A stretch of 60,000 nucleotides of DNA from Adiantum capillus-veneris (GCA_014529385.2 CM043959.1:89135529-89195528), one strand, 5' to 3'; shown: positions 1 to 8,431, counted from the first letter of the stretch. Notes: generated from the letters alone by a model not told the origin. Made by a program: numbers and translations.

Positions 1-257
1 GCCTTGCGCTCACACCAAGGTTGTTTTTTCCCACCTCACGTCGATTGGCCGGCCGCTAAGTGCACGGTCCGCTCTCAATGAGTGAAAAGAGGCACAAGGG
101 GAGGCTGGACAAGACCTTCTTTCTTGGGTTTCCTGTCACTCTTCAAAAAAACGATGAGGAATCGACATGCGACAACTTCGGTTACGTGCGACCGCAACAA
201 GCAAAAAAAAAATTATGTGGTTCTTGTGGTTCTTTCCTTGAGTGATACAAAACACTG
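1..257 (-). other. Leader of a minus-strand LTR element leaving the window
   Basis: By position this is the untranslated leader of a minus-strand LTR retrotransposon, because it lies on the internal side of a primer-binding site and LTR. No convincing reading frame is visible. The rest of the element would lie left of the window, so the assignment rests only on the adjacent PBS and LTR. Confidence 0.4.
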
Positions 258-262
258 CCAAA

Positions 263-274
263 GCTCTAATACCA
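263..274 (-). other. Degenerate primer-binding site (initiator tRNA-Met type)
   Basis: On the minus strand this reads TGGTATTAGAGC, one mismatch from the plant consensus TGGTATCAGAGC that pairs with the 3' end of initiator tRNA-Met. It sits one base from a sequence starting TGTAAGG on the plus strand, as expected at an LTR/PBS junction. Confidence 0.6.
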
Positions 275-275
275 A

Positions 276-600
276 TGTAAGGTGTAGCGGAATGAATGTT
301 GAACTTTGCTCAAGATGAGTGCTCCGAATTGTGCTCAAGGTTCCTTTTTCTTAGAGAAGGGAGAGCCTTCCGTGCTTTAATGAGAGAGTGCAGTGATTAC
401 AAACAAAGTGAATAGACACTGTGCGTGACGGTGCATGAGACTGAGATAGAGAGAGAAGAGAATACGACACCAGGGATGTTGTCAGACCCTCCTCCAAGGG
501 CCCCACTCTCGATGGCGAGAGTGGTCTACTTATAATTGCACAATTTGATACAATGATGTTGATGCAAGTCTAACGGCTATGTCGATGTCGACAGTGTGGA
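276..600 (-). mobile_element. LTR (promoter/R/U5 part) of a minus-strand copia-like element
   Basis: On the minus strand a TATA-like TTATAAG (about 529-535) is followed by about 250 bases of untranslated sequence that ends in CTTACA, next to the primer-binding site. This is the layout of an LTR promoter, R and U5. The upstream end of the LTR is not recognisable and the right boundary given is arbitrary. Confidence 0.5.
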
Positions 601-689
601 CGACGAGGATGAGGCTATCTGCTTCTGTGACTTGATGTGCAACAATGCTGTCTATCGTGCTTGGGACTTGCTGAATTTACTGCTCGTCT

Positions 690-965
690 GTTTGCTGAAT
701 TTGCCTTGTTGGAAAACACTGATTTGACAGTACAAAATGCTGAAGTAGCTGGCTGTTTGCTGCTACCAAAAACGCTGATCTGGGCTGTGCAAAAACGTTG
801 TTTTTCTGTGGCCTGAAAACGCTGGATAGCATGCATAAAAACGCTGGTTATGGCTGGCTGAAAAACGCTAGTATGTTGGTGATGAAATCGCCTTGGTGCT
901 GGGGCTGAAGTACTGGTTCAAGGATCCAAAAATGCTAGCTTGTTAGGGCTGAAAACGCCAGGCTA
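690..965. repeat. Degenerate direct repeats of an AAAACGCTGG motif
   Basis: At least six variants of (G/A)(C/A)TGAAAAACGCTGG recur at irregular spacing of roughly 25-50 bases. The copies are diverged and there is no strict period. They may be a decayed minisatellite in the U3 of the neighbouring LTR. Confidence 0.5.
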
Positions 966-1719
966 TGGTGAGGGTCGTCTTGCCGAGAAGGGTCTCCAGA
1001 GGGCCTGCTGCACTCGAGTGCCTAATGCTCTCTTTCTTCTGCCAGATAGTGCTAGCTTTGGTTTTCTTATATAGTATCTTAGCAAAATTTCCCTACCTAC
1101 TTTCCAACAAAAATCACTTAATAAATAAGTGAAAAATGTCAAAAATAGGGAAAACAGGTTAATGCACTGGAAAATTCCCCTAATGGATTCTGATGGATTC
1201 TGATGGGAATGCTTATGATCATGTTGTGTGCAACCGGAGGATATGCATCTAATCTAAGTGTCTAGACATGCAGGGTCTGCGAATAGACTCACAAAAGTGC
1301 CAGATCACTTTCTATTCTAGACTGACTTGACTGAACTTAACCCTGGTCATGATGTAGCTTGTCCACGGACACATAGGGTTGGCTATGTCACGTGACAAGT
1401 TTCCTGCTATCATTAGCACTACTTCGATGTTCCTTGTGTTGCGGTTGCTACCATAGTACGCTTTTGTGGAGCCACTCTTTGGCACTTACGACAGTCCGGC
1501 CGTTTCAGAGACTTGGTCCGCAAGATGGTCATTGTTAAGCTTTACCATAGTCGAGTCTTATGAGCCTTTGGAGGGTCGTGGTGAGGTTTTATTGAGCTGG
1601 ATGATTCTCAGATATTGAAATACCTTCGGTGATATAGGTTTGTTGGACCACCCCTTTTCCGAAGCTTCGCTATAAGAAGTCTCAAGATGAAAAGGAGTCT
1701 GACAGCGACACAAAGGACT
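966..1719. other. No recognisable gene
   Basis: I see no coding frame or complete element. A TATA-like TTATATAGTA occurs near 1068 but no transcript can be tied to it. The final part merges into the copia fragment that follows. Confidence 0.5.
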
Positions 1720-2085
1720 TTGGGGTGCACGTATAGTCTTTGGGGACAGATCTTGGATGATCAAGAAGGGTAATCTTGTGGTTCTCAAAGGTCATAAGCA
1801 TGGTACTCTTTACTCCATGCATGTCTCTTATGTAAAAAATGATTTTATATGTATAATTGAGCTGTTGTCTATTGAATTGTGACATAGCCGGCTAGGCCAT
1901 ATGAGCTAGAAGAGAATGGAGACTCGCACATTTTGATTACTACTTGTGTGATTGCCCCCTTGTGTATGCATTAGGGACTCTTATATAAACTACTCTAAGA
2001 GCACACTCCTAAAAGTGTTATGACATGTGTTGTTAAACATGTGCCGTATAAAAAGCAGCCCGAAAAATCAGTTTGTGCATGCCAA
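1720..2085 (+). pseudogene. Ty1/copia polyprotein fragment (pre-integrase region)
   Basis: One plus-strand frame reads WMIKKGNLVVLKGHKHGTLY and then, after a stop in place of the usual Trp, HSRLGHMS. These match the GAG pre-integrase segment of copia polyproteins, where a 'WHxRLGHMS' block precedes the integrase zinc region. Several in-frame stops break it and only about 120 residues can be followed. It is on the opposite strand to the LTRs on either side, so it is a separate insertion or remnant. Confidence 0.55.
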
Positions 2086-2091
2086 TTAGGA

Positions 2092-2107
2092 CCCCCCCCC
2101 CCCCCCC
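2092..2107. repeat. Poly-C homopolymer, 16 bases
   Basis: An uninterrupted run of C, next to the outer end of the following LTR. Homopolymers of this length are prone to sequencing error. Confidence 0.9.
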
Positions 2108-2382
2108 TCGGCGTTATGAGCACGTATATAGCTAGAAGAGAGCAAGCGGAGGTGCTCACAATGAACAAGAACTTGGGACTTGATAATAAGCTTAATCTTG
2201 ATTACAAGGCTTAATACTTTATTAAAAGAGCTTGATACAAGACTTGGATTACATGACTCGAGTACAGGGCAAGGCTTGATTGCAAGGAGAAGACTTGAAC
2301 ATAAGAACTAGAAGAGAAATTTCCTTGTAGGAGCCTCACAACTGGTGTTGGCAAGACTGAGGGGCTTGTGGCCCAAGACCCT

Positions 2383-2390
2383 TATTTATA
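2383..2390 (-). promoter_or_regulatory. TATA box of the LTR promoter
   Basis: TATAAATA on the minus strand, flanked by CTAG and AGG. It lies immediately downstream of the HSE-like array and about 165 bases upstream of an AATAAA signal, consistent with an LTR core promoter. Confidence 0.6.
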
Positions 2391-2404
2391 CTAGTGCTTG
2401 AGGA

Positions 2405-2600
2405 AGTTACTTGAGGAGGTTAGAACTTTCTAGGTTCTTCTTGAGGAGGTTAGAATCTTCTAGAACCTTCTTGTTCCTTCTAGTTCTTCTAGAACCTTCT
2501 AGATCCTTCTTCAACTTTCTAGAGCTTTCCAAAAACTTCTAGATTCTTCCGGAATCTTCTCCAAGCTTCTAGAATCTCCTTGATACTTCTAGAATCTTCT
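2405..2600 (-). promoter_or_regulatory. Dense array of heat-shock-element-like motifs
   Basis: The sequence repeats TTCTAGAA, CTTCTAGAACCTTCTAGA and close variants about a dozen times. Alternating TTC and GAA blocks spaced by two bases are the binding pattern of plant heat-shock factors (nTTCnnGAAnnTTCn). The array lies directly upstream of the TATA box on the same strand, so heat responsiveness is a reasonable inference. It could also be a simple repeat that mimics the motif. Confidence 0.55.
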
Positions 2601-2712
2601 ACTGATGATGCGGGCGATGACATAGGCAATGACACAGGCGATGACATCAGCGATGATGCAGGTGATGACACAGGCAATGACATCAGCGATGATGCAAGTG
2701 ATGTCATAAGCG
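2600..2712. repeat. Minisatellite of GATGACA(C/T)AGGC-type units
   Basis: About eight units of 12-15 bases, alternating GATGACACAGGC, GATGACATCAGC and GATGATGCAGGT, in the U3 of the LTR. Open frames across it give only low-complexity Ser/Met/Pro peptides and are not treated as coding. Confidence 0.75.
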
Positions 2713-2749
2713 ACTGACTCTCAAGCATCCATGACACTCCCGCCCCTAG

Positions 2750-3067
2750 AAAAAGAAAACAAGAACTTTCAATCCCAGACTTTTGAAGCACAAAAGAGTG
2801 TTTTTGGGTTTTTTCGCAAGGGGGGAACAAAGAAAAAAACAAGATCCTCTTTCTCGCCACTTAGGAAGGAAAATCAGTCCAGAGAAAAATCTCCTTTGAT
2901 CAAGATACATGTTGAGCATCAATGATCTGTTGGTAGCAAGGGACTTTAATGCTTTCCCTTACACTTGTCGGCCCTCTTTTTGTGAGACAACCAATGAGAC
3001 ATTTTTGAGGTGGATTAAGTTGGGCTACTCAAATCTCCGAGGTAGAGAGGTTTATGATCGGCACGCA
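2750..3067 (+). other. Internal sequence; weak LINE endonuclease-like stretch
   Basis: The only suggestive frame is plus-strand 2909-3067, reading LLVARDFNA and later NETFLRWIKLGYSNLRG. This weakly recalls the GDFN motif and following helix of LINE endonucleases. The frame continues at 5476 once the element inserted at 3068 is removed, but its onward identity is unclear. Confidence 0.25.
3063..3067. repeat. Target-site duplication ACGCA (left copy)
   Basis: ACGCA directly precedes the element at 3068 and is repeated exactly at 5471-5475 after its other end. This proves the element boundaries. Confidence 0.85.
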
Positions 3068-3628
3068 TGTCACAAGGCGGGCACCACGTGCCAATAGAAA
3101 AGAGCAGACTGAACAGACTTTTAGCACTTCAATAACAACTGAACTAAAAGAGAGAGACGACACGCGACACGGAGTGGCGGAATTCCACTCCAGAGAGTAT
3201 TGGCCCCAAACCTTGGCGCCCCTTTCGGTATTTCTTTATATTGCATCAACATAGTACAAGCCGGTACTCCAGACTCTGCACCTTCTCTAGGAAGCATGCC
3301 AAAGAATGAGCCCTAACCTCATATTTAGGCCCTAGGCCCCAAAAGCAGTTTATAGTACAAAGCCTTTAAAACTCAAAAGCTTCTGGTCCAAAAATCAATG
3401 CCAAAAGCTGCCAACGTAATTTTCGAAAATCTCCCTGCTGCCCTTAGGGTTAGGATTAGGGTTTCTACAATTTTAGGGTTTTTGGCAACAGAATTAGGGT
3501 TTGCAAGTTTTAGGGTTAGGGTTTCCAGAATTAGGATTTCAACAGTTAGGGTTTCTGAATTAGGGTTTGCAGGTTTTAGGGTTAGGGTTTCCAGAATTAG
3601 GGTTTCAACACGTCAGCAGTTTGTTACA
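3068..3628 (-). repeat. 3' LTR, 561 bp, with telomere-like block
   Basis: Begins TGTCACAAGG and ends TTGTTACA on the plus strand. On the minus strand the telomere-like block comes first, then a TATA-like ATATAAAG near 3231-3240. It is the full-length copy: the partner LTR lacks about 335 bases from its middle. Confidence 0.85.
3440..3612. repeat. Interstitial telomere-like repeats in the LTR
   Basis: More than a dozen TTAGGG or TTTAGGG motifs lie between short linkers such as TTTCCAGAA and TTTGCAGG. Perfect tandem TTAGGGTTAGGG occurs several times. The regular linkers show a minisatellite built on the motif, not a captured uniform telomere. Confidence 0.85.
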
Positions 3629-3643
3629 TCTCCCCTCCTTGAA
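3629..3643 (-). other. Polypurine tract
   Basis: On the minus strand TTCAAGGAGGGGAGA lies immediately before the 3' LTR start (TGTAACAAACTG). It serves as the plus-strand primer in reverse transcription and confirms orientation. Confidence 0.75.
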
Positions 3644-4028
3644 AGAGAGTAATCGTCCGCGATTACAGAATATCTGCAAAACAACTCAAGTTAGCTCAAA
3701 AATTTCTGAGGGTCATTCCGAGGGACATTCCGAGGGACAATCAGTTTGCTCTTTTTATTAAAGAGTTAGCTTCTCCTTTCTGTTGTTTTGATCAAGGAGT
3801 TAGCTTCTCCTTTCGTCCAGATCGGAACTCTTGATATTCCGGCGTAGTAAAATTAGCCATCACACCCAGACCGTACTGATCTTCCACGGCTGTCTTGATG
3901 CACTAAAATTACATACCCAGGCAATCTCATTCAATTAGAAATATTCAGTGGTTGGCACATCACAATGCAACACAAATGCTTACATATGCATGTTACAAGA
4001 CATAGAAACATAAAGCCGCCGATGAACA

Positions 4029-4255
4029 CTCCTCCCGCATAACCTAGCAAGGTCTGGGCCAGGAGATATTCAACGACTCCCTCATCACTCCTCCCGCATA
4101 ACCTAAAAAGGTCCGGGCCGAGAGATATAGAGGCCTTTTACAACCAAACGCCCCCCAAACCGCAGCCTGCGTCGTTTGGAAGTGCTGAGAGTAACCACTG
4201 TTCAGACTTCTTAATACTCCTCCCGCATAACCATCCAGGTCTGGGTCGGGAGTCA
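4029..4255. repeat. Tandem CTCCTCCCGCATAACC repeats
   Basis: Three copies of ACTCCTCCCGCATAACC followed by a (G/C)AGGTC(T/C)GGG(C/T)C segment lie at about 4029, 4084 and 4216. A paired block AACCAAACGC(C/T)CCCCA occurs near 4143 and 4281. They are in the non-coding interior of the telomere-like-LTR element. Confidence 0.65.
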
Positions 4256-5056
4256 CAACAACAATTATTTTACAAGCATACAACCAAACGCTCCCCAGGC
4301 ATCGGCCTGCGTTCGTTCCGAGGTTCAAACAATACCAAAACAATATTTCTCACTTCTCCACCCGGGAGTAAAATCACCAATCGTTGAAACCAGTATCAAA
4401 CCAAAGCCAAACATTTCAAATCGGCACCAAAACAGATACCATCCATTTTAAACAAATTCCAAACAGGATCACCAAACAAGATCAAACAGAACTCAAACTT
4501 AAAAAGCAATCTCGACATCAGTTGAGCTCGAAAAGTCGACTGACTTTCCATCTTGAAACCTGCACCAAAAATTAGAGTTAGGTTCCTTCCATGAGGTCAT
4601 AGCCGAGCACAGCATGGTCCGTCAGCTCTTGGACAAACAGTGTTGCTTTGGTGGCGATGGTAGTCCCAAGATAGCAATCGCACGAAATCTCCAAGGTCAT
4701 CTGCTCGTGAAGAGACATCTACAGAGAGATATCGAGAAATTTCAAGATATAATCTGCTAGGGTTTCCATGGCAAGCATTTTAGGATACCCCACTCTGCCA
4801 GAAGTTGCACTTCGAAGGAAAATGTCAGAAACCATATAACTTCGAGCAAAAATTTTCTTGAAAGCTTGCCGAGTTCTTGGAGTATGCTGCTTGGTAGCTG
4901 TAGACATCAACATCTACATGGCACTGCTTCTGAGAAAAACAGTGACTTGAAACAAATCTGGATCCTTCTCTTGCAAATGATCTTAATTGGCTTATGCCCT
5001 GTAACACATGAGCGGTGAAGACGGGAGCGCGCCCGATGCACGATGAAGTAAGGGTG

Positions 5057-5130
5057 GGAGTGGCTAATAAGTCCAGGTTGAGTGGCTAATAAGTCGGAGT
5101 GGCTAATAAGTCCGGGTTGAGTGGCTAATG
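5057..5130. repeat. Short tandem repeat GAGTGGCTAATAAGTC
   Basis: Four consecutive units of roughly 16-21 bases built on GAGTGGCTAATAAGTC, close to the 5' end of the element (minus-strand sense). Confidence 0.75.
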
Positions 5131-5232
5131 TGTCCTAGTTGGAGGCAGAAAATCTCTCCAATAAAATTCCATCAATAGCTCTGTCTCCTCTTTTGTAGGA
5201 CCGGTATGCTTTCAGAAAAGCACGCGCCCAAT

Positions 5233-5244
5233 GCGCTGATACCA
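5233..5244 (-). other. Primer-binding site (tRNA-Met type)
   Basis: TGGTATCAGCGC on the minus strand, one base from the 5' LTR. It matches the plant initiator tRNA-Met site except near its 3' end. Confidence 0.75.
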
Positions 5245-5245
5245 C

Positions 5246-5470
5246 TGTCACAAGGCGAGCACCCGCCCTTAGGGTTAGGGTTAGGGTTTCTACAATTTTA
5301 GGATTTCTGGCAGCAAAATTAGGGTTTGCAGGTTTTAGGGTTAGGGTTTCTAAAATTAGGATTTCAGCAGTTAAGGTTTGCAACACTTAGGGTTTCTAGA
5401 AATAGGGTTTGCAGGTTTTAGGGTTAGGGTTTCCAAAATTAGGGTTTCAACACATCAGCAGTTTGTTACA
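5246..5470 (-). repeat. 5' LTR, 225 bp, internally deleted
   Basis: It shares both ends and the telomere-like block with the 561-bp LTR at 3068. The roughly 335-base unique section, including the TATA-like motif, is absent between GCACC and GCCCTTAGGG. Without that promoter this copy is unlikely to drive full-length transcription. Confidence 0.8.
5268..5450. repeat. Interstitial telomere-like repeats, second copy
   Basis: Same structure and linker order as 3440-3612, starting with three perfect tandem TTAGGG units. Point differences from the other LTR copy show independent decay since insertion. Confidence 0.85.
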
Positions 5471-5475
5471 ACGCA
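5471..5475. repeat. Target-site duplication ACGCA (right copy)
   Basis: Exact repeat of 3063-3067 on the far side of the element. Confidence 0.85.
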
Positions 5476-5879
5476 TCTAATAGCCATGAGAAGTGCACAT
5501 GCATTGCCAATTTTTGTCTCGAAACAAAGGGTTTTACATCCTTGAATACTAAGAGAGGATCAAGGCTAATAGATTCTTTGAATTGATCTCCAAGCTTGAT
5601 ACAAAACATCTCAAGGCTTGATACCAAATCTCAAAAGGTTTGAGATTTCATCTAGATCAATCGGTCCCTGTATGTGTGTGTGCGTGCACGCACACACGCG
5701 CATGCGCGTGTGTTCACGTGCACGAGTGTGTGCGCATGCATACCTGGCCATTGCATGCTCGCCTGCGTATCGTTCAAAGTGTCTTGATAGCTTGCGTTCA
5801 GTTTTATTTTCCATTGTTGCATTGGCCTCGTCATCATCTCACTTCTCTTATGTCAGATATTTTGTCCCATTTGTGGCAA
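5476..5879. other. Non-coding flank with alternating purine-pyrimidine tract
   Basis: No convincing gene. The stretch continues the sequence interrupted at 3067. It contains the GT/CG-rich tract at 5671-5745; open frames across that tract give only Cys/His/Val-rich low-complexity peptides. Confidence 0.5.
5671..5745. repeat. Alternating purine-pyrimidine tract (Z-DNA-prone), with palindrome
   Basis: About 70 bases of mostly alternating TG/CG/CA. It includes a perfect 22-base palindrome at 5676-5697 (arms GTGTGTGCGTG) and a GCGCATGCGC palindrome just after. Such sequence favours left-handed DNA or a cruciform, and slips readily. Confidence 0.75.
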
Positions 5880-7391
5880 ACCCATGCTCACAAAAAAGCT
5901 TGAGTTTGATGTCAATGGGAAAACTCTGCACTCCTAAGCCCTTTGGCAGGCTCAATATCTTGGACTTGCGCAAGCATGTTCTTGCAAGAAAGGCCATGTT
6001 GTTGCCAACTCTAGTGCAACAAACTCAACCTTGGACTCTTATGATTGCCTCGTTGTGCCAACATGTTGTTACTTCCTCCTTTGGTCACTGGCAATCATCT
6101 CTATGGGAGGTCGTGTTTGGCAAGATGGAAGGGCACATTTTTTACTTCAAGTTTGATTTCTGCTTGGAGATCTGTTACAATTCATTTATCATGGCACTTC
6201 GACAGCAACAGGAAGGTAATTCGCTTCATTTGGAGAGTAATCATTGGAGTTGGGCATTCTCTCTTACTTTGGTTGATTGTTCGCCTCGTCAGGCAATTTT
6301 CTCTCTTCTCGTGGCCTTCATGTAGTTGATGATGTGCTTGATGAGGTGGGCTACCCTTTCCAGTTTCCACTTGCAGCTTGCCATTTTGGATTGGGTATGC
6401 ATTGTCGTCCACGGTCCAGTCTGGAGAGAGCTTCAACAAATGCTTGTTGAATTTTTACCCATCCGCCATTGGATGATGGTCGTCGCATGTCTGATTGGAA
6501 TTTCTAAGACACGCCTTTTGAGGCCATTCTTGCCAGTCAAGTTCTTCTTCTATCGCAACCTCAGCTTGCTGACCATTGTAATGCCGTATGGTCCATGCAA
6601 AAGTCTCATATGTGGTGGAGGAAGCCTCTCTCTAACCTCTGGAAGAGCCACTTGCCTATGAAGGAAGGTTTGTTTCTTTGGCAATGCTTGCTTGGACTTC
6701 TCTCAATGGGAACTTTTCTCAGAGCACACCGTATCAGCTCTTCTCATTGTGTCTGTTGCTTGACTTCGGAAGAGACTGTCAGACACCTACTTTGGGATGG
6801 TTGCATTATTAGAGCTTTTCTTCGCCGTATATCAGCTTGTATGCAGCTTTGTTTTCCCTCTACGGTGTTCCACAAACAGTTTTGGGCTTTTGGCATTCTC
6901 TGCCTTCCCTACAACGATTTGTGGTCTTCTTCATGTGGGTCAGATATTAATCTTTTTGGACCCTATGACGCCAACGTAATGGCTGCATGTTCCATCGCCC
7001 TGAGGCCGGATCCCTTTCCGTTTTTCCAGCTTTCCCTTAGGCAATCTTTACGTTTTGTAGATGTTGGTGATATCACTCCAGAGATACATCAGCTTTCTTA
7101 TGAACGCTTTTGGCCTCTTTGACAGTCGAACACTTTGTAACGGTTGCATGTTCCATCGCCCTGAGGAAGATCCCTTTCCATTTTTCAAGCATTCCTTAGG
7201 CAATCTTTACGTTTTTCCCTGGATGTTGGTAAAATCACTCCAGAGATACATCAGCTTTCCTATTTAGCCTCTTTTACAGCTGAACACTTTGGTGTTCTTC
7301 TATTGGTACATGATCTTTTCGGTGGGTTTCCTCGCTTCGAGGTTTCCCACTTGTAAGTTAATCCAAACAGATTTACAAAAAAAAAAAAAGA
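5880..7391 (+). pseudogene. 3' end of a decayed LINE (reverse transcriptase C-terminus and zinc-binding domain)
   Basis: One frame gives MGKLCTPKPFGRLNILDLRK (about 5910-5970), resembling the PK-xGGLGI-DL segment after the RT core of plant L1-like LINEs. A second (6595-6920) matches the zf-RVT domain: WWRKPLSNLW, FLWQCLLG, then CVCC-x4-EETVRHLLWDGC. The pieces are in different frames with stops between them. The 3' end has an A-rich tail at 7375-7391. The 5' half with endonuclease and RT catalytic core is not seen here. Confidence 0.65.
6976..7290 (+). repeat. Tandem duplication of about 160 bp in the LINE 3' end
   Basis: The block starting GCATGTTCCATCGCCCTGAG and running through CACTCCAGAGATACATCAGC to GAACACTTTG occurs twice head to tail. 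The copies are well diverged, with several indels, so the duplication is old. Confidence 0.8.
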
Positions 7392-7412
7392 GTGCGTGTG
7401 TGTGTGTGTGTG
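7375..7412 (+). repeat. A-rich tail followed by (GT)n
   Basis: About 14 consecutive A residues follow the LINE 3' end, then nine or so GT units. This is the expected end of a retroposed LINE. Confidence 0.7.
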
Positions 7413-7481
7413 TTATATAATCTTACAGTGAACGACATGCTCATCTCAGGTATTCAAATAGAAGTATTGACCAAAGGATAC

Positions 7482-7651
7482 CTCTGCTGTGTCGATAAAA
7501 TTGATACCACCCTTCAGGAGTTGCTGAAAAGCACCACACAGCTCAGCCTCTCCAAAGCTACTTCCGAAGCCAGAGCTAGGGTCCCCCCATTGCAATGTGC
7601 CGATGCCAATTTTCGAGACTTGCAAGGAAGTCCGCCCCAAGGGCACAAATT
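7482..7651 (-). pseudogene. Exon fragment of an aldo/keto reductase
   Basis: The minus strand reads FVPLGRTSLQVSKIGIGTLQ, then WGD, and ends KGGINFIDTAE. This is the N-terminal part of the aldo/keto reductase barrel: the first strand (LG-x-VS-x-IGIGT) and the conserved GINFIDTAE, whose Asp begins the catalytic DxxxxY motif. A GCAG acceptor lies just upstream and an AG|GTATCC donor just after TAE, so it looks like one true exon. No further AKR exons are visible; a LINE tail lies about 90 bases beyond the donor. The family resembles plastid-type plant AKRs. Either a fragment or an exon of a gene broken by repeats. Confidence 0.65.
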
Positions 7652-7805
7652 CTGCCCACAAGGAACAAAATAATGTGAGGACATCAAACCCTTATCGGAA
7701 TCAGCAGACGAAGACAGGCGGGCTACGGCATGGTAGAAACAGGAGATACATTACAAGCAGACGAAAGACAAAAGGCAGAACTAGAATGAAAAACGCGAGG
7801 AATTA

Positions 7806-7934
7806 CTAGACGTTTGAGGAGGCACGAATCTCGCTGTAGCCACAAATGGAGTAGACGCGCACAGAGTCGGCATTGTTCTTCACCTTCAGCTTCAGCTCAT
7901 CAGCTGCTGCCACCCTCCTCGAATAGAACTCGGT
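7806..7934 (-). pseudogene. Terminal exon fragment of an unidentified host gene
   Basis: A coherent minus-strand frame ends RRVAAADELKLKVKNNADSV followed by RVYSICGYSEIRASSNV and a TAG stop at 7806-7808. The charged, non-repetitive composition suggests a real C-terminus, but I do not recognise the protein. A CAAAG acceptor-like site lies at its upstream edge. It is only 155 bases upstream, in the same orientation, of the aldo/keto reductase exon, so two unrelated gene pieces are adjacent. Confidence 0.35.
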
Positions 7935-8034
7935 ACGAGCTTTGCTTTACACTTGTCCAGCTTGTGTTGTCCACCTCACAAGCGCGAAATGTTAAGGCAA
8001 AGGGAACCCTGGCGTGCCAAATGGTAGGTAAGGC

Positions 8035-8037
8035 TAA
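8035..8037. repeat. Target-site duplication TAA (left)
   Basis: TAA flanks the MITE here and at 8429-8431. A 3-bp TAA/TTA duplication is typical of PIF/Harbinger insertion. Confidence 0.6.
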
Positions 8038-8428
8038 GGGTGGATTCACAAACGTCCGCAGACATGGCGGACGGTTTTCCCCTTGTCCACCATCGAAGGG
8101 CACCCTGGAGCTTGGTCAGTAGCACCCCCTTACACACAGGACCCGACGGACACGGCCTTGTTGCAGATAGCTGATTGATTCATGCTATGGCTGGGCTCTG
8201 CACGTTGCAGCTTTTTGTGTGTTGTCCGCCATCACCTAAGATGGGCGAGGGGGGGTGCCGCCCAAAATTGCTCTCCTCGCGGGCTCCAATCAGTGATGAC
8301 TAGGCTTCCAGCTCCCACCCATGCTTTTTGTTTGTGAACCCTTTTCATGAGATGTCCGTGAGGTGCCCACTAAGCATTGGCCAAGCTCCTAGACTCACAA
8401 ACGTCCGCGGACGTTTGTGAATCCACCC
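8038..8428. mobile_element. Tourist/PIF-Harbinger-like MITE, 391 bp
   Basis: The ends are perfect 22-bp inverted repeats beginning GGGTGGATTCACAAAC (8038-8059 and 8407-8428), flanked by TAA on both sides. The interior has no transposase frame, so it is non-autonomous. The right terminal repeat is itself part of a perfect 24-base palindrome (8395-8418). A TIR starting GGG with a TAA duplication points to PIF/Harbinger; this is inference from structure. Confidence 0.8.
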
Positions 8429-8431
8429 TAA

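Larger units (their letters stand above)
2153..2736 (-). mobile_element. LTR of a minus-strand retrotransposon with HSE-like promoter
   Basis: On the minus strand a purine tract (2737-2749, CTAGGGGCGGGAG) is followed directly by TGTCATGG, the usual PPT/LTR junction. Within the LTR come a minisatellite, an array of TTCTAGAA-type motifs, a TATA box (2383-2390) and an AATAAA signal (about 2218-2223). That is the normal order U3, R, U5. The outer end near 2153 is tentative. The internal region would run to the right of 2750 and is interrupted at 3068 by another element. Confidence 0.6.
3068..5470 (-). mobile_element. Complete non-autonomous LTR retrotransposon with telomere-like LTRs
   Basis: Both ends carry LTRs beginning TGTCACAAGGCG and ending TTTGTTACA. 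The element is flanked by a perfect 5-bp target duplication (ACGCA). A primer-binding site at 5233-5244 (TGGTATCAGCGC on the minus strand) and a polypurine tract at 3629-3643 fix minus-strand orientation. The 1.6-kb interior has no gag or pol frame; it holds short tandem repeats. It must depend on proteins from another element, so it is TRIM- or LARD-like. The insertion interrupts older sequence that is continuous across 3067/5476. Confidence 0.85.

Noticed and set aside
3440-5450. A true telomere or chromosome end
   Set aside because: The units are interspersed with recurring linkers and lie within matching LTRs flanked by a target duplication, so they are interstitial.
5618-6325. 235-codon plus-strand frame as a membrane protein
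   Set aside because: The N-terminal half is translation of the GT/CG alternating tract. Only the later part has LINE resemblance, so it is not one gene.
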